Below are positions 1 through 11,200 of a stretch of 64,000 bases of DNA, piece after piece (the stretch's first letter is position 1; the number at the start of each line of letters is the position of its first letter). A program made the translations under genes and the position numbers. Below the pieces are notes generated by a model, which was not told the origin of the DNA, made no database searches, and saw only the letters and a list, made by a program, of their open reading frames with translations. Where the stretch lies: the NCBI RefSeq assembly GCF_000003815.2, contig NC_049980.1, positions 26,292,951-26,356,950 on the forward strand, given 5' to 3'. This DNA comes from Branchiostoma floridae (taxonomy: Eukaryota > Chordata > Leptocardii > Amphioxiformes > Branchiostomatidae).

Positions 1-869
1 TGGCCAACGCGACCGCGACCGGCCCAAATTGGGACCCATAACGACCGAACCATTTTCAAAATTGAGGTTTTCATCGATTTTTGATGATAACTAGTGCGAT
101 TTTGTGCCGAAATCTTTGTGAGAAAATCCGAATTTAGTTGTTACAGATGTTTTTTTTTTTAAATCTATATCATTATAAAGTGAACGAATGCTGAAACGTA
201 TATAGCCTCATACTTTTTTAAAGAATGATCTGTGTAGCTCAAACCTTTTTAAGAAAGATCTGTACGTGTGAGTGCTTTTGTCCAACTGTACTGTACATTC
301 ACCCATGGGTAATTATAAGTACGCTATCGGGACGTACCGGGCATCGAATTCGAAAGGTGCACCGTAGTTATTTCAGATGAAGAACATAGCGTCGCATAAA
401 GGCTTGTATGGTAACTGACAGCATCAAAGTTCCCTTACTGTCTAAAAAGTTAGTGTACAAATACTTGAGCTTTAAAACACTGTATCGTATAAAAGATCGA
501 TAAAAGCTTGGGGTTAAATTTACAATTTACAGTGTGCGTGTTATATTTGACATTAAAGACTCGCTTCTTTGCGTGCGTGCAGTGTGCTTACTATTTGTCA
601 TTAACCAAAACGGAAACCATTTATACTTTGTATCGGGCATGTTTTGAGTCGATACTCTTCTCAGCGACCACCTGTCCAAATCGACCGCTTTTTTTCTGGT
701 CCCCCGGTGGTCGTCTTGGGCGGGTTTGACGGTACATAAAATGTATTTTCTGGGGTCTCAGCGTCTCACCGCGCTCTGGCCAATTTTACATCGACATCGC
801 AGCAGGAGCGCGATGAGAGCGCAGTCACGGGGTATGCAGCGAATCCTCAAGAAGCCGATAAAGAAAGTT

Positions 870-969
870 NNNNNNNNNNNNNNNNNNNNNNNNNNNNNNN
901 NNNNNNNNNNNNNNNNNNNNNNNNNNNNNNNNNNNNNNNNNNNNNNNNNNNNNNNNNNNNNNNNNNNNN
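870..969. other. Assembly gap, 100 N
   Basis: A run of exactly 100 N, the usual placeholder for a gap of unknown size. Open frames crossing it are meaningless. Confidence 0.99.
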
Positions 970-1192
970 TTTTGCAAATCTATATCACGTCCTTAACAGC
1001 CGGACCAGAAGACGACGACCTTATTGTTTGTGGTTGCATTGCTTATTGTAAACATGTTTTCACATGGCTGTTCCGTCACATCCTTCTCTCACACACGTAG
1101 GCAGTATTGATGAACCTTCCGATCAATGATATTGCGTGGTCTCAGAACTGTCAAAAAAGTACGACAGATATGCACGTACGCACGCACTCGCA

Positions 1193-1234
1193 CGTCGCGC
1201 ACGCGCGCGCGCGCACTCGCGCACACACACACAC

Positions 1235-1286
<52 letters not shown>

Positions 1287-1320
1287 AGACACACAGACGC
1301 ACATACACACACAGAACCCC
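1193..1320. repeat. CA/CG dinucleotide microsatellite
   Basis: Imperfect (CA)n with CG-rich interruptions, followed by a C homopolymer and an A homopolymer (1314-1343). The assembly breaks into an N run about 20 bases later, as expected for a sequence that is hard to read through. Confidence 0.95.
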
Positions 1321-1364
1321 CCCCCCCCCCCCCAAAAAAAAAACACCGCAACGTGAATTACCAG

Positions 1365-1607
1365 NNNNNNNNNNNNNNNNNNNNNNNNNNNNNNNNNNNN
1401 NNNNNNNNNNNNNNNNNNNNNNNNNNNNNNNNNNNNNNNNNNNNNNNNNNNNNNNNNNNNNNNNNNNNNNNNNNNNNNNNNNNNNNNNNNNNNNNNNNNN
1501 NNNNNNNNNNNNNNNNNNNNNNNNNNNNNNNNNNNNNNNNNNNNNNNNNNNNNNNNNNNNNNNNNNNNNNNNNNNNNNNNNNNNNNNNNNNNNNNNNNNN
1601 NNNNNNN
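1365..1607. other. Assembly gap, 243 N
   Basis: A run of 243 N directly after the CA microsatellite. The length is not a round placeholder, so it may be an estimated size. Confidence 0.98.
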
Positions 1608-2187
1608 ACACAGCATCAAGATTATGCTGTGCTGTTAACCCGATCCAGACCGTGTGTGCGTGTGTGTGTGTATGTGTGTCTGCGCCACCGTCCGTCGACT
1701 TGACATCACCAAGTATTTTTTCCAAAACAACGGAAAATAGGTTAACCCGCGGATAAAGATGAACTAGCTTCAATCGTGAACAAGAGAAACAAGTCATCAA
1801 CCTTCGAACTTTCACCTCCGACCTGAACCAAACCTGCCGAACCAGGTCCCCCTCACGCGGCGTCGAGGCAGGCGTTTTGGGTTTTCCACGAGAACAGTAA
1901 ATAAAACAGCAGGTAAACATTTATTTAATGAATCCTCATGCTGTGTGTGTCAACTCAAGTTGTTATATACCAGTGAATGGCTACCAAAGTATTTTAAAAT
2001 GTTCAATTTTGATTTGGCGTCTTGCACACATGTAAATTGCGACAGTAATCACATCAGATGAGCGTATAACAGCTCTAGAGTATTTTGTATCTTGTACCTA
2101 ACCAGGTGTTTCTGTACTATTTTAAGTAATGTGAATGTCAACAACCCACCAAAGATATTGGCTTCTGCAAGTGACAAGAATGGAAGA

Positions 2188-2280
2188 ATTTGTTTACTAT
2201 CTGCAGATGTTTGTTTACAATCCGCAGGTGCTTGTTCACAGTCCGTAGTTGTTTGTTAACAATTCACAGGTGCAGTATAC
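2188..2280. repeat. Four-unit tandem repeat just before the NAD(P)-binding gene start
   Basis: About four degenerate 25-base units built around TTTGTTTAC followed by ATCYGCAGRTG. They end about 15 bases before the ATG at 2294, so they probably lie in the 5' UTR or core promoter. The recurrent CAGGTG/CAGATG elements look like E-boxes, but that reading is only an inference. Confidence 0.65.
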
Positions 2281-2293
2281 AGTGCAGGACAAC

Positions 2294-5200
2294 ATGTTGC
2301 TGGCCGTGCTGGGTGCGTCTGGACAGACAGGTAAGAAGTATATTCTTTATGCAACTAGATAAATCCTGTATTATTGATTACATCTGCCCATATGTTTACA
2401 ACTGTCTTAAGAAGCGAAAAGAAGTTGAACCTGTACATAATAGCACATAGTAGTCTCTATAGATAAAATTGTGTCTTATCGTTACGACCTGTACTAGCTT
2501 GTTGGAGCATGAATGTACAATAAAGGTCTTTCATTCATTCATTCATTGTTGTAGGATGATAACAGGGCAGATGGGGTCATTGTTGTCTGACGAAAGTTCA
2601 TTATTGTCATTGTTGTCTCGGTAGAGGCGGGGCTTAGCTGAGGCATCTGCGGCAAGGAGATACGAAAGTGCTGTTTAGGAGTTTAATTATAACATATATT
2701 GTGTGCTTAACAATTGTTGTGCTATAAAGTTTGATCTTGTTGTTCCAGGAAAAGCGACTGTCATTTTCAACTGTTTTCAAATAAGAAGTCAAACCCCGCA
2801 ATAGTAATGTAGGTTTAGAATCGTATTCGATATTCTGTATGTACATGCGATCACTTAATCTTTGTATGTTAGAATTCAGATTATTCACCTGTTTTTATTC
2901 ACTTCATGTATTTTGTTCACTTAAAATTAGCTCCATGTGCATGGATTTGCAATATCAAAAGCCTTCAATTGTAAAATCGTCCCTGCTAGATCAAAAGGGG
3001 GTACAGATATTTTATTACACTTCACGACGTTATAAAAGTATCTGACCTATATAAAGTGGAAACAATCCGTCAGAAGTAAGAGCAACCTTCTGGCCCCCTC
3101 CCCCTCCCAGGCGTCCACCTTGTGCAGCAGGCCCTGGATAAAAAGAACCGCGTCCTGGCGCTGGTCAGGGACACGGCCAAGATGGAAGGCCTGGTGCAGG
3201 ACAGCAACCTAGAGGTAGGGGGCGCTGTTTACGCTTTCCATTGTATTAAAGTAATAAAATCGCAGAAATACTTACTTGATACTTGATAAGGTCTCCTCAG
3301 TGTCTTGTTGAAATAGGAGTTGCAAAAATACCTGTCTAAAGCTTTAAGAGAATTACACAGCCAGTAATATTATCAGGAAACTATAAAGCTCAAACTAGAA
3401 ATGGGTATCTGCATCAGCAAATAAACACAGGTAGCGTTTTAGTGATATTTATGTCTGGGCAAGATTTTTAGTAGACAAGATTTTTAGTAGGTGAACATTA
3501 TATGTTGCTGTTGAATACTATGTATTTCAGGGACTTACTGGTATATCTTTTAATTCTTTTAGCATTTGCGTTGAAGTTTGATTGTCGGAGTGCTTTCGTG
3601 TAGCGATTGGAGATAAGTCAATTTTGACAGCTAACCCCTTTATAAAAGTAACTAGGAAAATGTTTGTATTTTCGAGTCCTTCTCAATATGAGTTAATGAC
3701 CGCACTGGATAAACCCACTTCTCACCAAGGTCAGTTCTCATACTTATTTCGCTTGGTGGCTTCTTCTCAGGTTGTCGAAGTTGATATCATGTCGGAAGAT
3801 TCCATTACGGCTCAGTTGGAGGGGAGGGCAGTGGACGTGGTGATCTCCTGCCTGGGCCGGACAGACCGTAAGTCACGTGATCCCAGCACGTTCTACAGCG
3901 ACTCCATGCGGGAAGTAGTGGGCGCGATGCGGAGGGCGAAAGTCAGGCGGCTGGTCTGCGTGTCTAGCTGGTGGACCGTCAGTAAGTTATATTTATCTTT
4001 ATTCAAACAACAACAGCACAACAATACATAAGTGAAGTTTTGTCTCTAATGCAAAGACGGTTTTACGAAAGCACCTCACTGCCCTGTTGACGACAATTGC
4101 CATGCGATGCGAGTGTTGCCTGTTGTTGAGGCAACGCAAAGACGTCGTCCTTGGATGGATCTAGCCGGCTTGGTATTTGGACGCGATCCCATGGTAATAC
4201 GACTTTTAGTCGTAAAGCTGTAACCACTGATAATTTCCAACCGCTGACGGCTCCTTGGACAGCTTGACCCAAGGACGAGAGCCCCTGTGGTGGAACTATT
4301 GTAGTAAGTGATAAGTTGTAACCATTGTTGGGCTTTAAAGTTGTAAGTTTGTGTGTGTGTGTCTGTGCCTGTGGGTTGTGTCTGGTTGGCCCCAGGACCG
4401 GTGCCCCTGTGGTGGAACCGTTGTAGTGATAAATCGTAGCCGTTGTTGTGTTCTAAAGCTGTAACCCTATTGTTGGCGCCAGGTTGGCCACAGGACGGGC
4501 GCCCCTGGTGGTACCGCTGGTTCGTGCAGGGCGGCTGGACCGCCACGCACGCGGATCTGACTGAGATGGAAGAGTTCATCACTATGTCCTGCACAGACAT
4601 CAACTACACCATCGTCAAGCCACCCGTCTTCCTGACGGACGGACCTCTGGATGGTACGCACCCTAACCCTAACCCTAACCCTAGACCTAACCCTAACGCT
4701 AACCCTAATCCTAACCCTAGCCCTAACCCAAACCCTAACGCTATCGTCAAGCCGCCCGTTTTCCTGACGGACGAACCTCTGAATGGTACGCGTTCTAACC
4801 ATAACCCTTACCCTAACCCCAACCCCAACCCCAACCCCAACCCTAACCTACCCGATGTAGACTCACTGGGTGTTCCAGCAAATTTTGCGGCTTTCTTCGA
4901 GACAAAGCTTAAGGTACATGGACGGTCCACCAACGCTATCCCTGGCTTTTCAGTGAAGGCTGGTGGACCCTGATGACCCATGCTAATCCTGAATTAATCC
5001 GGTTCAATTCCTATTACATATTCATGCGATTTCTCATATAAATAGTCAGGCATTATCTTTCCATACAGTCAGTTCCGATCACACGAATCTGAATCAGTAG
5101 AATCATAAAACAGACCGCGTGTTTTTATTTTCAGCCCGTGAGTTGAAAGCGGCGCAGCTGGAGCAGGTTCCCTTCACCGGCCGGCCTACTCTGTCCCGGG

Positions 5201-5849
5201 CCAACCTGGCTAGGTAAGGCATCTTTTGGTCATCCAAGTATGTTTTCCGTCCATAGGTTCTTTTGAATATGTTTGCCAATAACGTGATGTTCATCACTCT
5301 ATTTGTTTATTGAACTTTCCATATCAAAATGGAGGGTGAGACAAAACAGGTGACGGGCCACCTCTACAAGTTGCCGTCCCGAAACAACAGTCGTTCGAAC
5401 ATGTTTGCCAACAGTGTCGCTGTTCATTAGTCGTTTGAATATGTTTGCCAATGTGTGGCCATTGATTGGTTCATTAGCTGTTTGGGTATGTTTTCCAATA
5501 GTGTGACTCTTTAAGTTTGCCAATAGTGTGGCTGTTCATTAGTCGTTTGAATATGTTTGCCAATAGTATGGCTGTGTGACATCCTCGCACTGTAGACATC
5601 AAGCAGGGCGGATAAAACGTTATGCATCCTTCCGCATGGGGGCTTTTTTTTCAAAGAACTTCAGGATTTATCCTATGATGATGTTGTGTGAAAAGAACGT
5701 TTGAACTTGAGGTTTAGTTATCCTATGAAGCTTGAACGTTTTAAAACATTCTTTGACCGATGTTAACCCAATTTTGTTTTCTTGTCAGATTTCTCCTTTT
5801 CATTCTGGGTACCTCCAAATGGAACAGTAGAAAAGTAGCAATCCTGTGA
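2294..5849 (+). CDS. NAD(P)-binding (NmrA / biliverdin reductase B-like) protein, six exons
   Basis: Predicted exons are 2294-2330, 3111-3214, 3771-3981, 4483-4653, 5135-5213 and 5789-5849. All junctions are GT-AG and join in frame to give 220 aa with TGA at 5847. The N-terminus reads MLLAVLGASGQTG, a Rossmann GxxGxxG nucleotide-binding loop right at the start, which supports this ATG. Further family marks are a basic residue after the second strand (LALVRD), VDVVISCLG before the central helix, RDPSTFYSDSMREVV, VRRLVCVSSWW, and YTIVKPPVFLTDGPLDG in the fourth exon. The end, RPTLSRANLARF to RKVAIL, matches the usual close of atypical short-chain dehydrogenases in the NmrA/BLVRB group. Proteins of this fold bind NADPH and either reduce small substrates such as flavin or biliverdin, or act as redox sensors; the substrate here is unknown. 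It is probably cytosolic, since no signal peptide is seen. Two of its introns carry arrays copied from splice junctions. Confidence 0.85.
4255..4482 (+). repeat. Acceptor-derived repeat in intron 3 of the NAD(P)-binding gene
   Basis: Two intronic blocks (about 4260-4300 and 4383-4425) resemble the start of the following exon at 4483: GGTTGGCCACAGGACGGGCG followed by CCCCTGGTGGTACCG. Each block is followed by similar sequence ending in TTCTAAAGCTGTAACC, so the unit is about 116-120 bases and spans intron end plus exon start. Confidence 0.7.
4607..4853 (+). repeat. Telomere-like CCCTAA array with a duplicated exon end
   Basis: Directly after the exon 4 donor (4654) come roughly a dozen CCCTAA/CCCTAG hexamers (about 4662-4740). 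Then comes a second copy of the exon end and donor (4741-4793, encoding AIVKPPVFLTDEPLNG against TIVKPPVFLTDGPLDG), and then more CCCTAA/CCCCAA units to about 4853. The hexamer is the complement of the TTAGGG telomere unit. The block is interstitial, lying inside a gene. Open frames in both directions through it are products of the hexamer. Confidence 0.9.
5235..5580. repeat. Minisatellite in intron 5 of the NAD(P)-binding gene
   Basis: Degenerate units of about 40 bases built on GTTTGAATATGTTTGCCAATA and TGTGGCTGTTCATTAGTC. I could not align them with the neighbouring exon, unlike most arrays in this window. Confidence 0.75.
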
Positions 5850-6372
5850 AGACGGACGGCTGAGGAGGATGCTGAGGATAAGCTTCCATTCAACCTGTTC
5901 AAAGTTTCGGTACTTCCACAAGACTTGCCTCTGTTGATGCCAGACGACAGAAAACCTACCATAGATCGAGCATGTCATATTCTATCACTGCGACGCCCGC
6001 AGCGCCCAAACCTTCAAAACAATTCTGGACGGACGTCACTACTTAACCAAAACTCTGTGCTGTATGGTCCTCACATTGTCTAATAATATTATTGCAAGTA
6101 GAGTATTCTTTTATCGTCTTTGAAATTTGCATTCTACGCTATGTAATCAGCAGGGCTATCCCTGTAATCTGAAGAAAGTCAAAGCTGCTTAGAAAACGAA
6201 AGCGGGTCAACACAGATTGAGAAAAGACCACTGGCTCCTTTTATGTCGTTACTGTTTCCTTTCACGGTTCACCACCACACTAAATGTACCAATGAGCTGA
6301 TTAGAGGCTGTGTATGTATTTTATTGCGTATTTTTAAATGATACATTTTATCACCCATGTTCAAGTTCCTGA

Positions 6373-6378
6373 AATAAA
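6373..6378 (+). terminator. Candidate poly(A) signal of the NAD(P)-binding gene
   Basis: AATAAA lies about 520 bases after the stop codon and is followed by a GT-rich stretch. It is a plausible but untested 3' end. Confidence 0.4.
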
Positions 6379-6885
6379 AAGTTGATTTTGTAAGAAAAAC
6401 GTTACGTCCTGTCTTGCACAATAATTTACGGACACATATTCGGATATGTATAGGCTGAGTTACACTGCTTGGCCAAAAAGACGAAGCCGTGGTCCACCGT
6501 TCATTGTATACCTGCTGAGGGGAACGGTAAATTCACATGATACATTGAGCATGTACGAGTATATACTACACATATGGCCGGTTCGTCTTGTCTTGACGGA
6601 CAATTCATATACAACAGCAGATGTGAACTATATGAGCTAATATCTTACAGTACGTCTTCCTTGGCAGTGCGGCAAAGGTACGCGTTGTTCTGAAATAGAC
6701 GCAATACCGCATATACAGCTTGCTTATAGTCATATACAGACATCTGCAGATTGTGCGGATTCCGTTCGGATAAAGCCAAGATATTCTAACTAGTGTAGAG
6801 ATGACCAAGTTTTATCGCGACAGACTCTCTCGCGAAACTTGCAAGCATGTTGACGGCGGCTGTCGTCACTACACGGACGTGACAT

Positions 6886-7310
6886 GGTACATGGATGTGC
6901 TGTTCAGTACATGGATATGCTGTTCAGTATCCGAATACGGTGTTCAGTACGCGGATGTACTGTTCAGTACACGGACGTGCTGTTCAGATATGGCATTCAG
7001 CACACGAATGTGGCGTTCATCACATGGGTATGGTTGAAACATGGCGATATACGGTAGATGAATATGTTGTTCAGTATCCGAATACGGTGTTCAGTACACG
7101 GATACGGCGTTCAGTACACAGGCACGGTGTTCAGTACACGGATGTTTTGTTCAGTAGATTGATATGTTGTTCAGTAGATGGATATGTTGTTCAGCATCCG
7201 AATACGATGTTCAGTACACGGACCGGTGTTCAGTACACAGGTATGGACTTCAGCACACAGTCATGGAGTTCCGTACACGGATATGTTGTTCAGTAGATGG
7301 ATATATATAT
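6886..7310. repeat. Minisatellite, about 20-base unit TTCAGTACACGGATGTGCTG
   Basis: Roughly 20 head-to-tail degenerate units with the core GTTCAGTAYACGGATRYG. The open frames seen here in two phases are repeat artefacts. Confidence 0.9.
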
Positions 7311-8242
7311 GGCGCTCAGTAGAAATTGCTGGTTACGAACTTTATCGTCTCTGCATGCCGTAAATGGGACGACTGCACCGATTCTCCACGATAGTTTTTG
7401 TCATGAACAGTCTAGAGGTCTACTATTTATACAATGATCACTAACATTTCTACTAAATCTTCAGCTGTTGGCCGATGACAACACACACATATTGGCACTA
7501 TCATGTTCCTGTGTATCTAATTTGACTTGAGACTGAAAGGACACATTTGTAACAGTCACGTGAAGACAGCGACACAGACACTAGAACATACTTTTTTTAC
7601 TACACTGGGAGAAATGCAGATTCATTCCGTTAGGGCGCGGTCACATTGGTCGTGCGATCGTCGTACGATTTTGATGCCATAGGATTTTCAAACAGTCTGT
7701 GACAGAACCAACCACCGACATGGATACAAAACAGAATTTTGTGTACCAAGACAGTTGAACTTGCTGGAGACGTACATTTGTGTCCTCCAAAATGCCCAAA
7801 GGAATGACCTATGTCACCGCGCCCTTACGGACTCCCTGATGCAACTTGCAAACGTACCCTGCTATAAAGCATGTACCTTCGTCCATGGACGTGGCTTTCA
7901 TTCGCTCTTCACTGAAATCTTGCAAGTCATGTTAAGGTACCCTTGTGTATATTTCGTAGCCCGGCCGGCACTGACGATTTCCTATACATTGTTTAGGCAG
8001 TCCGATATACTTTAGCAAGGACGAGGCAGCAACCACCGCAGATCTCATCTAGATCTGGAATGCCTTTTAGACATGCGCTGTTTGGCAGTGTAGCAGTAGA
8101 TGGCGTGTTGGTATTTCAATCCACGGAGTTACGTCATCACACGTCAAGAAACGGCCAGGACAGACACGAACAAACATCGTTACGGCACGAAAGCAATTGG
8201 TCATAGCTAGCTGTGCGGGGACTCACCCGGAGTCCGACCGCC

Positions 8243-11200
8243 TCAGCCGGCACCCTTTCCCGCCAGCCCCACGAAGAAGTCTCGGACCTGCTCCAGTATG
8301 TGCGGGGCCGACAACAGGATGGTCCCGGTAGTCACCATGGTGAAGATGGCGAAGATGAACAGGCACAGGCGATCCACCGTCATGGCGGCGTATCTCCACT
8401 CGTTCGCCGCCTTGTCGTCCTCGCTCTTGTCGCGGAAGTGGTTGGCGATGTAGCGGAGCTCCTTCAGGATCTGCTGGGTCTCGGCGGAGGTTCTAGCCGC
8501 GGCGCGGGTGTACTGCAGGCCGGTCTCGTCGGCAGTGGCGCTGACGGGGATGTTGAAGCCGGTGGCCGTCAGGGCGGTGGGGAAGTTCCGGGGCAGCCGC
8601 GGGGACAGGTCATTACTCAGGCCCGGGGGAAAGTCGTGCTGTCCTGCCTGCAGCGGGAAGTCGTGCCCCACCTCGCGCCGCTCCAGAGACGCCAACAGGT
8701 TGTGAGAAGACAGCTCGTCCATCGTCTTAAAGGAGTTCATGCTGATGTTATCAGTTCTCAGAGTCTCCCGGACCCGATCCCGGGCGCCTTCAGACTTGTC
8801 TTCTCGGCGGGACGGCATGCACAGTAGGCGGGGCAGCCACTCCAGCAACACCTTCCTCGTCTGCAAACAAACAAACAAACAAAACAAAACAAAACAATAA
8901 GAAACAACTAATAAACAAACACGAGTAATGTTGCGCTATCTTAACTAAACAAGGGGAGTCATTCCAGCAGCATTTTTCTCTGGAAATAAGTGACTACTCA
9001 TGAACGGGATTGCCATAACATTACGTATGAGAACAACAAGAGGAATTGTTTCCATAACCTGGAATTCAGCCTTGGTCGCTTTGGTCCGCTCCCAAATGTT
9101 GCTACCCCGATGATGTTGGACGGGTTAGCAACCTCCGGGAGAAGACCAAAGCTAACAAGACTAGATTCCAGGATATTGTTTCATGGTGTAAAGGAGGGAA
9201 CATTTCAGCTAAGAATCCTCTCATCCTCGGTCTTACGTCAGATTTCTAACGTTGGAATACTTTAAAAATCGTCCCGTTATGGGTTCGAGCAGATTGACGT
9301 TTTTGTTTTGTGTGGAACTCCACGTACCGCGCGAGACATTCGGCTTGTCTCCGGTGAACGATGATGGAAGTTCAGCGTCAGGACCGTCAGGACCACAGAC
9401 CCCGCCACCATGCACAGCGTCGTGGCGAAGTATTTACCTGATGTGTACGATACAACAAGCGTCAGGACCACAGAAACCACCACCATACACAAGGTATTTA
9501 CCTAAACGTACAGTAAGTTAGTACTAACAGTGATATACATAGAGTTGTCCTCAACTGTGTGAGTAACGACTTGCCATTACTATGTGGATGTAGCCACGAG
9601 GCGTCCTGAATCTTTACTGCAACACTATTGCACTCGAACCAAACCATACTTCCAATTCTCCAAGTATCCTATTACACCACTTCCACCTTTCTAGTTGCCA
9701 CTCCACATGGGAATGCACACGAAGACAAACAAACAAACGAACACTGCAGCCGTTTGCAACACCGTGTGTACAACAAATTTAAGGCGCTGGAACAGCCTTT
9801 AATAATCGTCGTTATATGAAAAAGTATAGATATAAGTGGCAATCGGGTAGATGGGTGGCTCCCGTCGATGTCTAACGTACAGCATCAACAGTCAGGCACG
9901 AACAGCAGTTGTCAACAACCCACCCCCACCCCCACCCCCCTCTCCGTTGCTGCACGAGTTTTCCAGGAATTTGCGTCGCTGCCAAAGTAATCACTTCCCG
10001 ATAGTTCCGCTTCGGTAGCACCCTTGCCCTTTGGGCGCGGTATTATCAGTTTCCGCATCATGTGCGGTGCAAGCGGGGCACATATTTCACTTTCTTGAGA
10101 CACGCCGTATGAATACACAAGTTGATCTGCCGTTATTGGGCCCGTGAGGTCTATTGAGGCGGTTCTGCTGCACGCGACATGAGGAGATACCGACCCGCGA
10201 TCGCCACGTCTCATCGCGCGAATCTTAATGACGATCACGCCGATATCGCATCTGAACGGAAGGTAATTACGCATTGCCGCAGGCCCCATGCTGCCAACAA
10301 CCTGATATCAATGCACACCGGCAGGAAGATAGCGATCATTGGGAGCCCCCGGTGCGATGGTGATTGCAGCAATCGACCATTTCAATTTGTGTTTAGAGAG
10401 GAAATGGGTTAGTTTCATGTCTTTGGATGGTTTGCCGGATTTATCTCCCTTCTCGCCGTAAAGCAGGCGTGCAGAATAAAGTGCTACACAGGCTAGCTGG
10501 GCCCAAGGATCTGTGTCTCCCGCCCGTAATCAGAACATCAATCAGATCTACATCCTCGAAGCATCCATATCTTCCTGCTCTTTTGGGAGGGGTCGTCTAT
10601 CAATTCCTCACTAAACGGGTCTAGTTCAAAATCTTAACATTGACTTGCAGCGACTTGTACGGAATTGTGTCTGAGTATTTGTTAGCATCTACCTTTTATG
10701 CCCTCACCGTCACAACATCCTATGATCATCACATCTGAACATAATAATCATGAGAAACCACTCATTCAACCCTTAGAGTCTGTACTACCTACAAGCGGCA
10801 ACACCTAAATATAGGCGCCCACGCCCACCTATAAGCGGTCACACCCACCTATAAGCGGCCATACCTGAATATAAGAGACCACGCCCACCTGTACGCGGCC
10901 ACACCCACCTATAAGCAGTCACACCCTCCTATAAGCGGCCACACCCAGCTATAAGCGGCCACACCCACCTATAAGCAGTCACACCACCTATAAATGGCCA
11001 CACCCAGCTATAAGCGGCCACACCCACCTATAAGTGGCCACACCCACGTATAAGCGGTACCACCCACCTATAAGCGGTCACACCACCTATAAGCGGCCAC
11101 ACCCACCTATAAGCGGCACCACGTCCGAGGTTGGCGGCATGGCCTCGGCTACCAGTAACAGGAACACTGTCAGAGACAGCAGAATGGTGATACCTGTACA

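Larger units (their letters stand above)
1..2189. other. Upstream intergenic region, no gene seen
   Basis: I see no exon with recognisable protein similarity here. The stretch holds two assembly gaps (870-969 and 1365-1607) and a long CA/CG-rich microsatellite just before the second gap. Long open frames around 1107-1920 come only from the CA repeat and the N run. The rest is AT-rich, low-complexity single-copy sequence as far as I can see. Confidence 0.6.
5850..8242. other. Intergenic region between two convergent genes
   Basis: This stretch lies between the stop codons of the NAD(P)-binding gene (plus) and the nicotinic receptor gene (minus), so both 3' UTRs fall here. Apart from the minisatellite at 6886-7310 I see no gene. 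Sequence near 7635-7670 (CGGTCACATTGGTCGTGCGA) looks like the end of a mobile element, but no partner end was found. Confidence 0.6.

Noticed and set aside
1107-1920. Long open frames rich in His-Thr or Cys-Val
   Set aside because: They are translations of the CA microsatellite and of an N run, with no other coding evidence.
4660-4853. A chromosome end
   Set aside because: The telomere-like hexamers lie inside an intron with coding exons on both sides, and are interrupted and degenerate.
6801-7363. Cys/Tyr-rich repetitive frames
   Set aside because: Produced by the 20-base minisatellite in two phases; a real gene would favour one frame.
8213-8827. 204-codon plus-strand frame
   Set aside because: Antisense shadow of the receptor's last exon, which is strongly supported on the minus strand.
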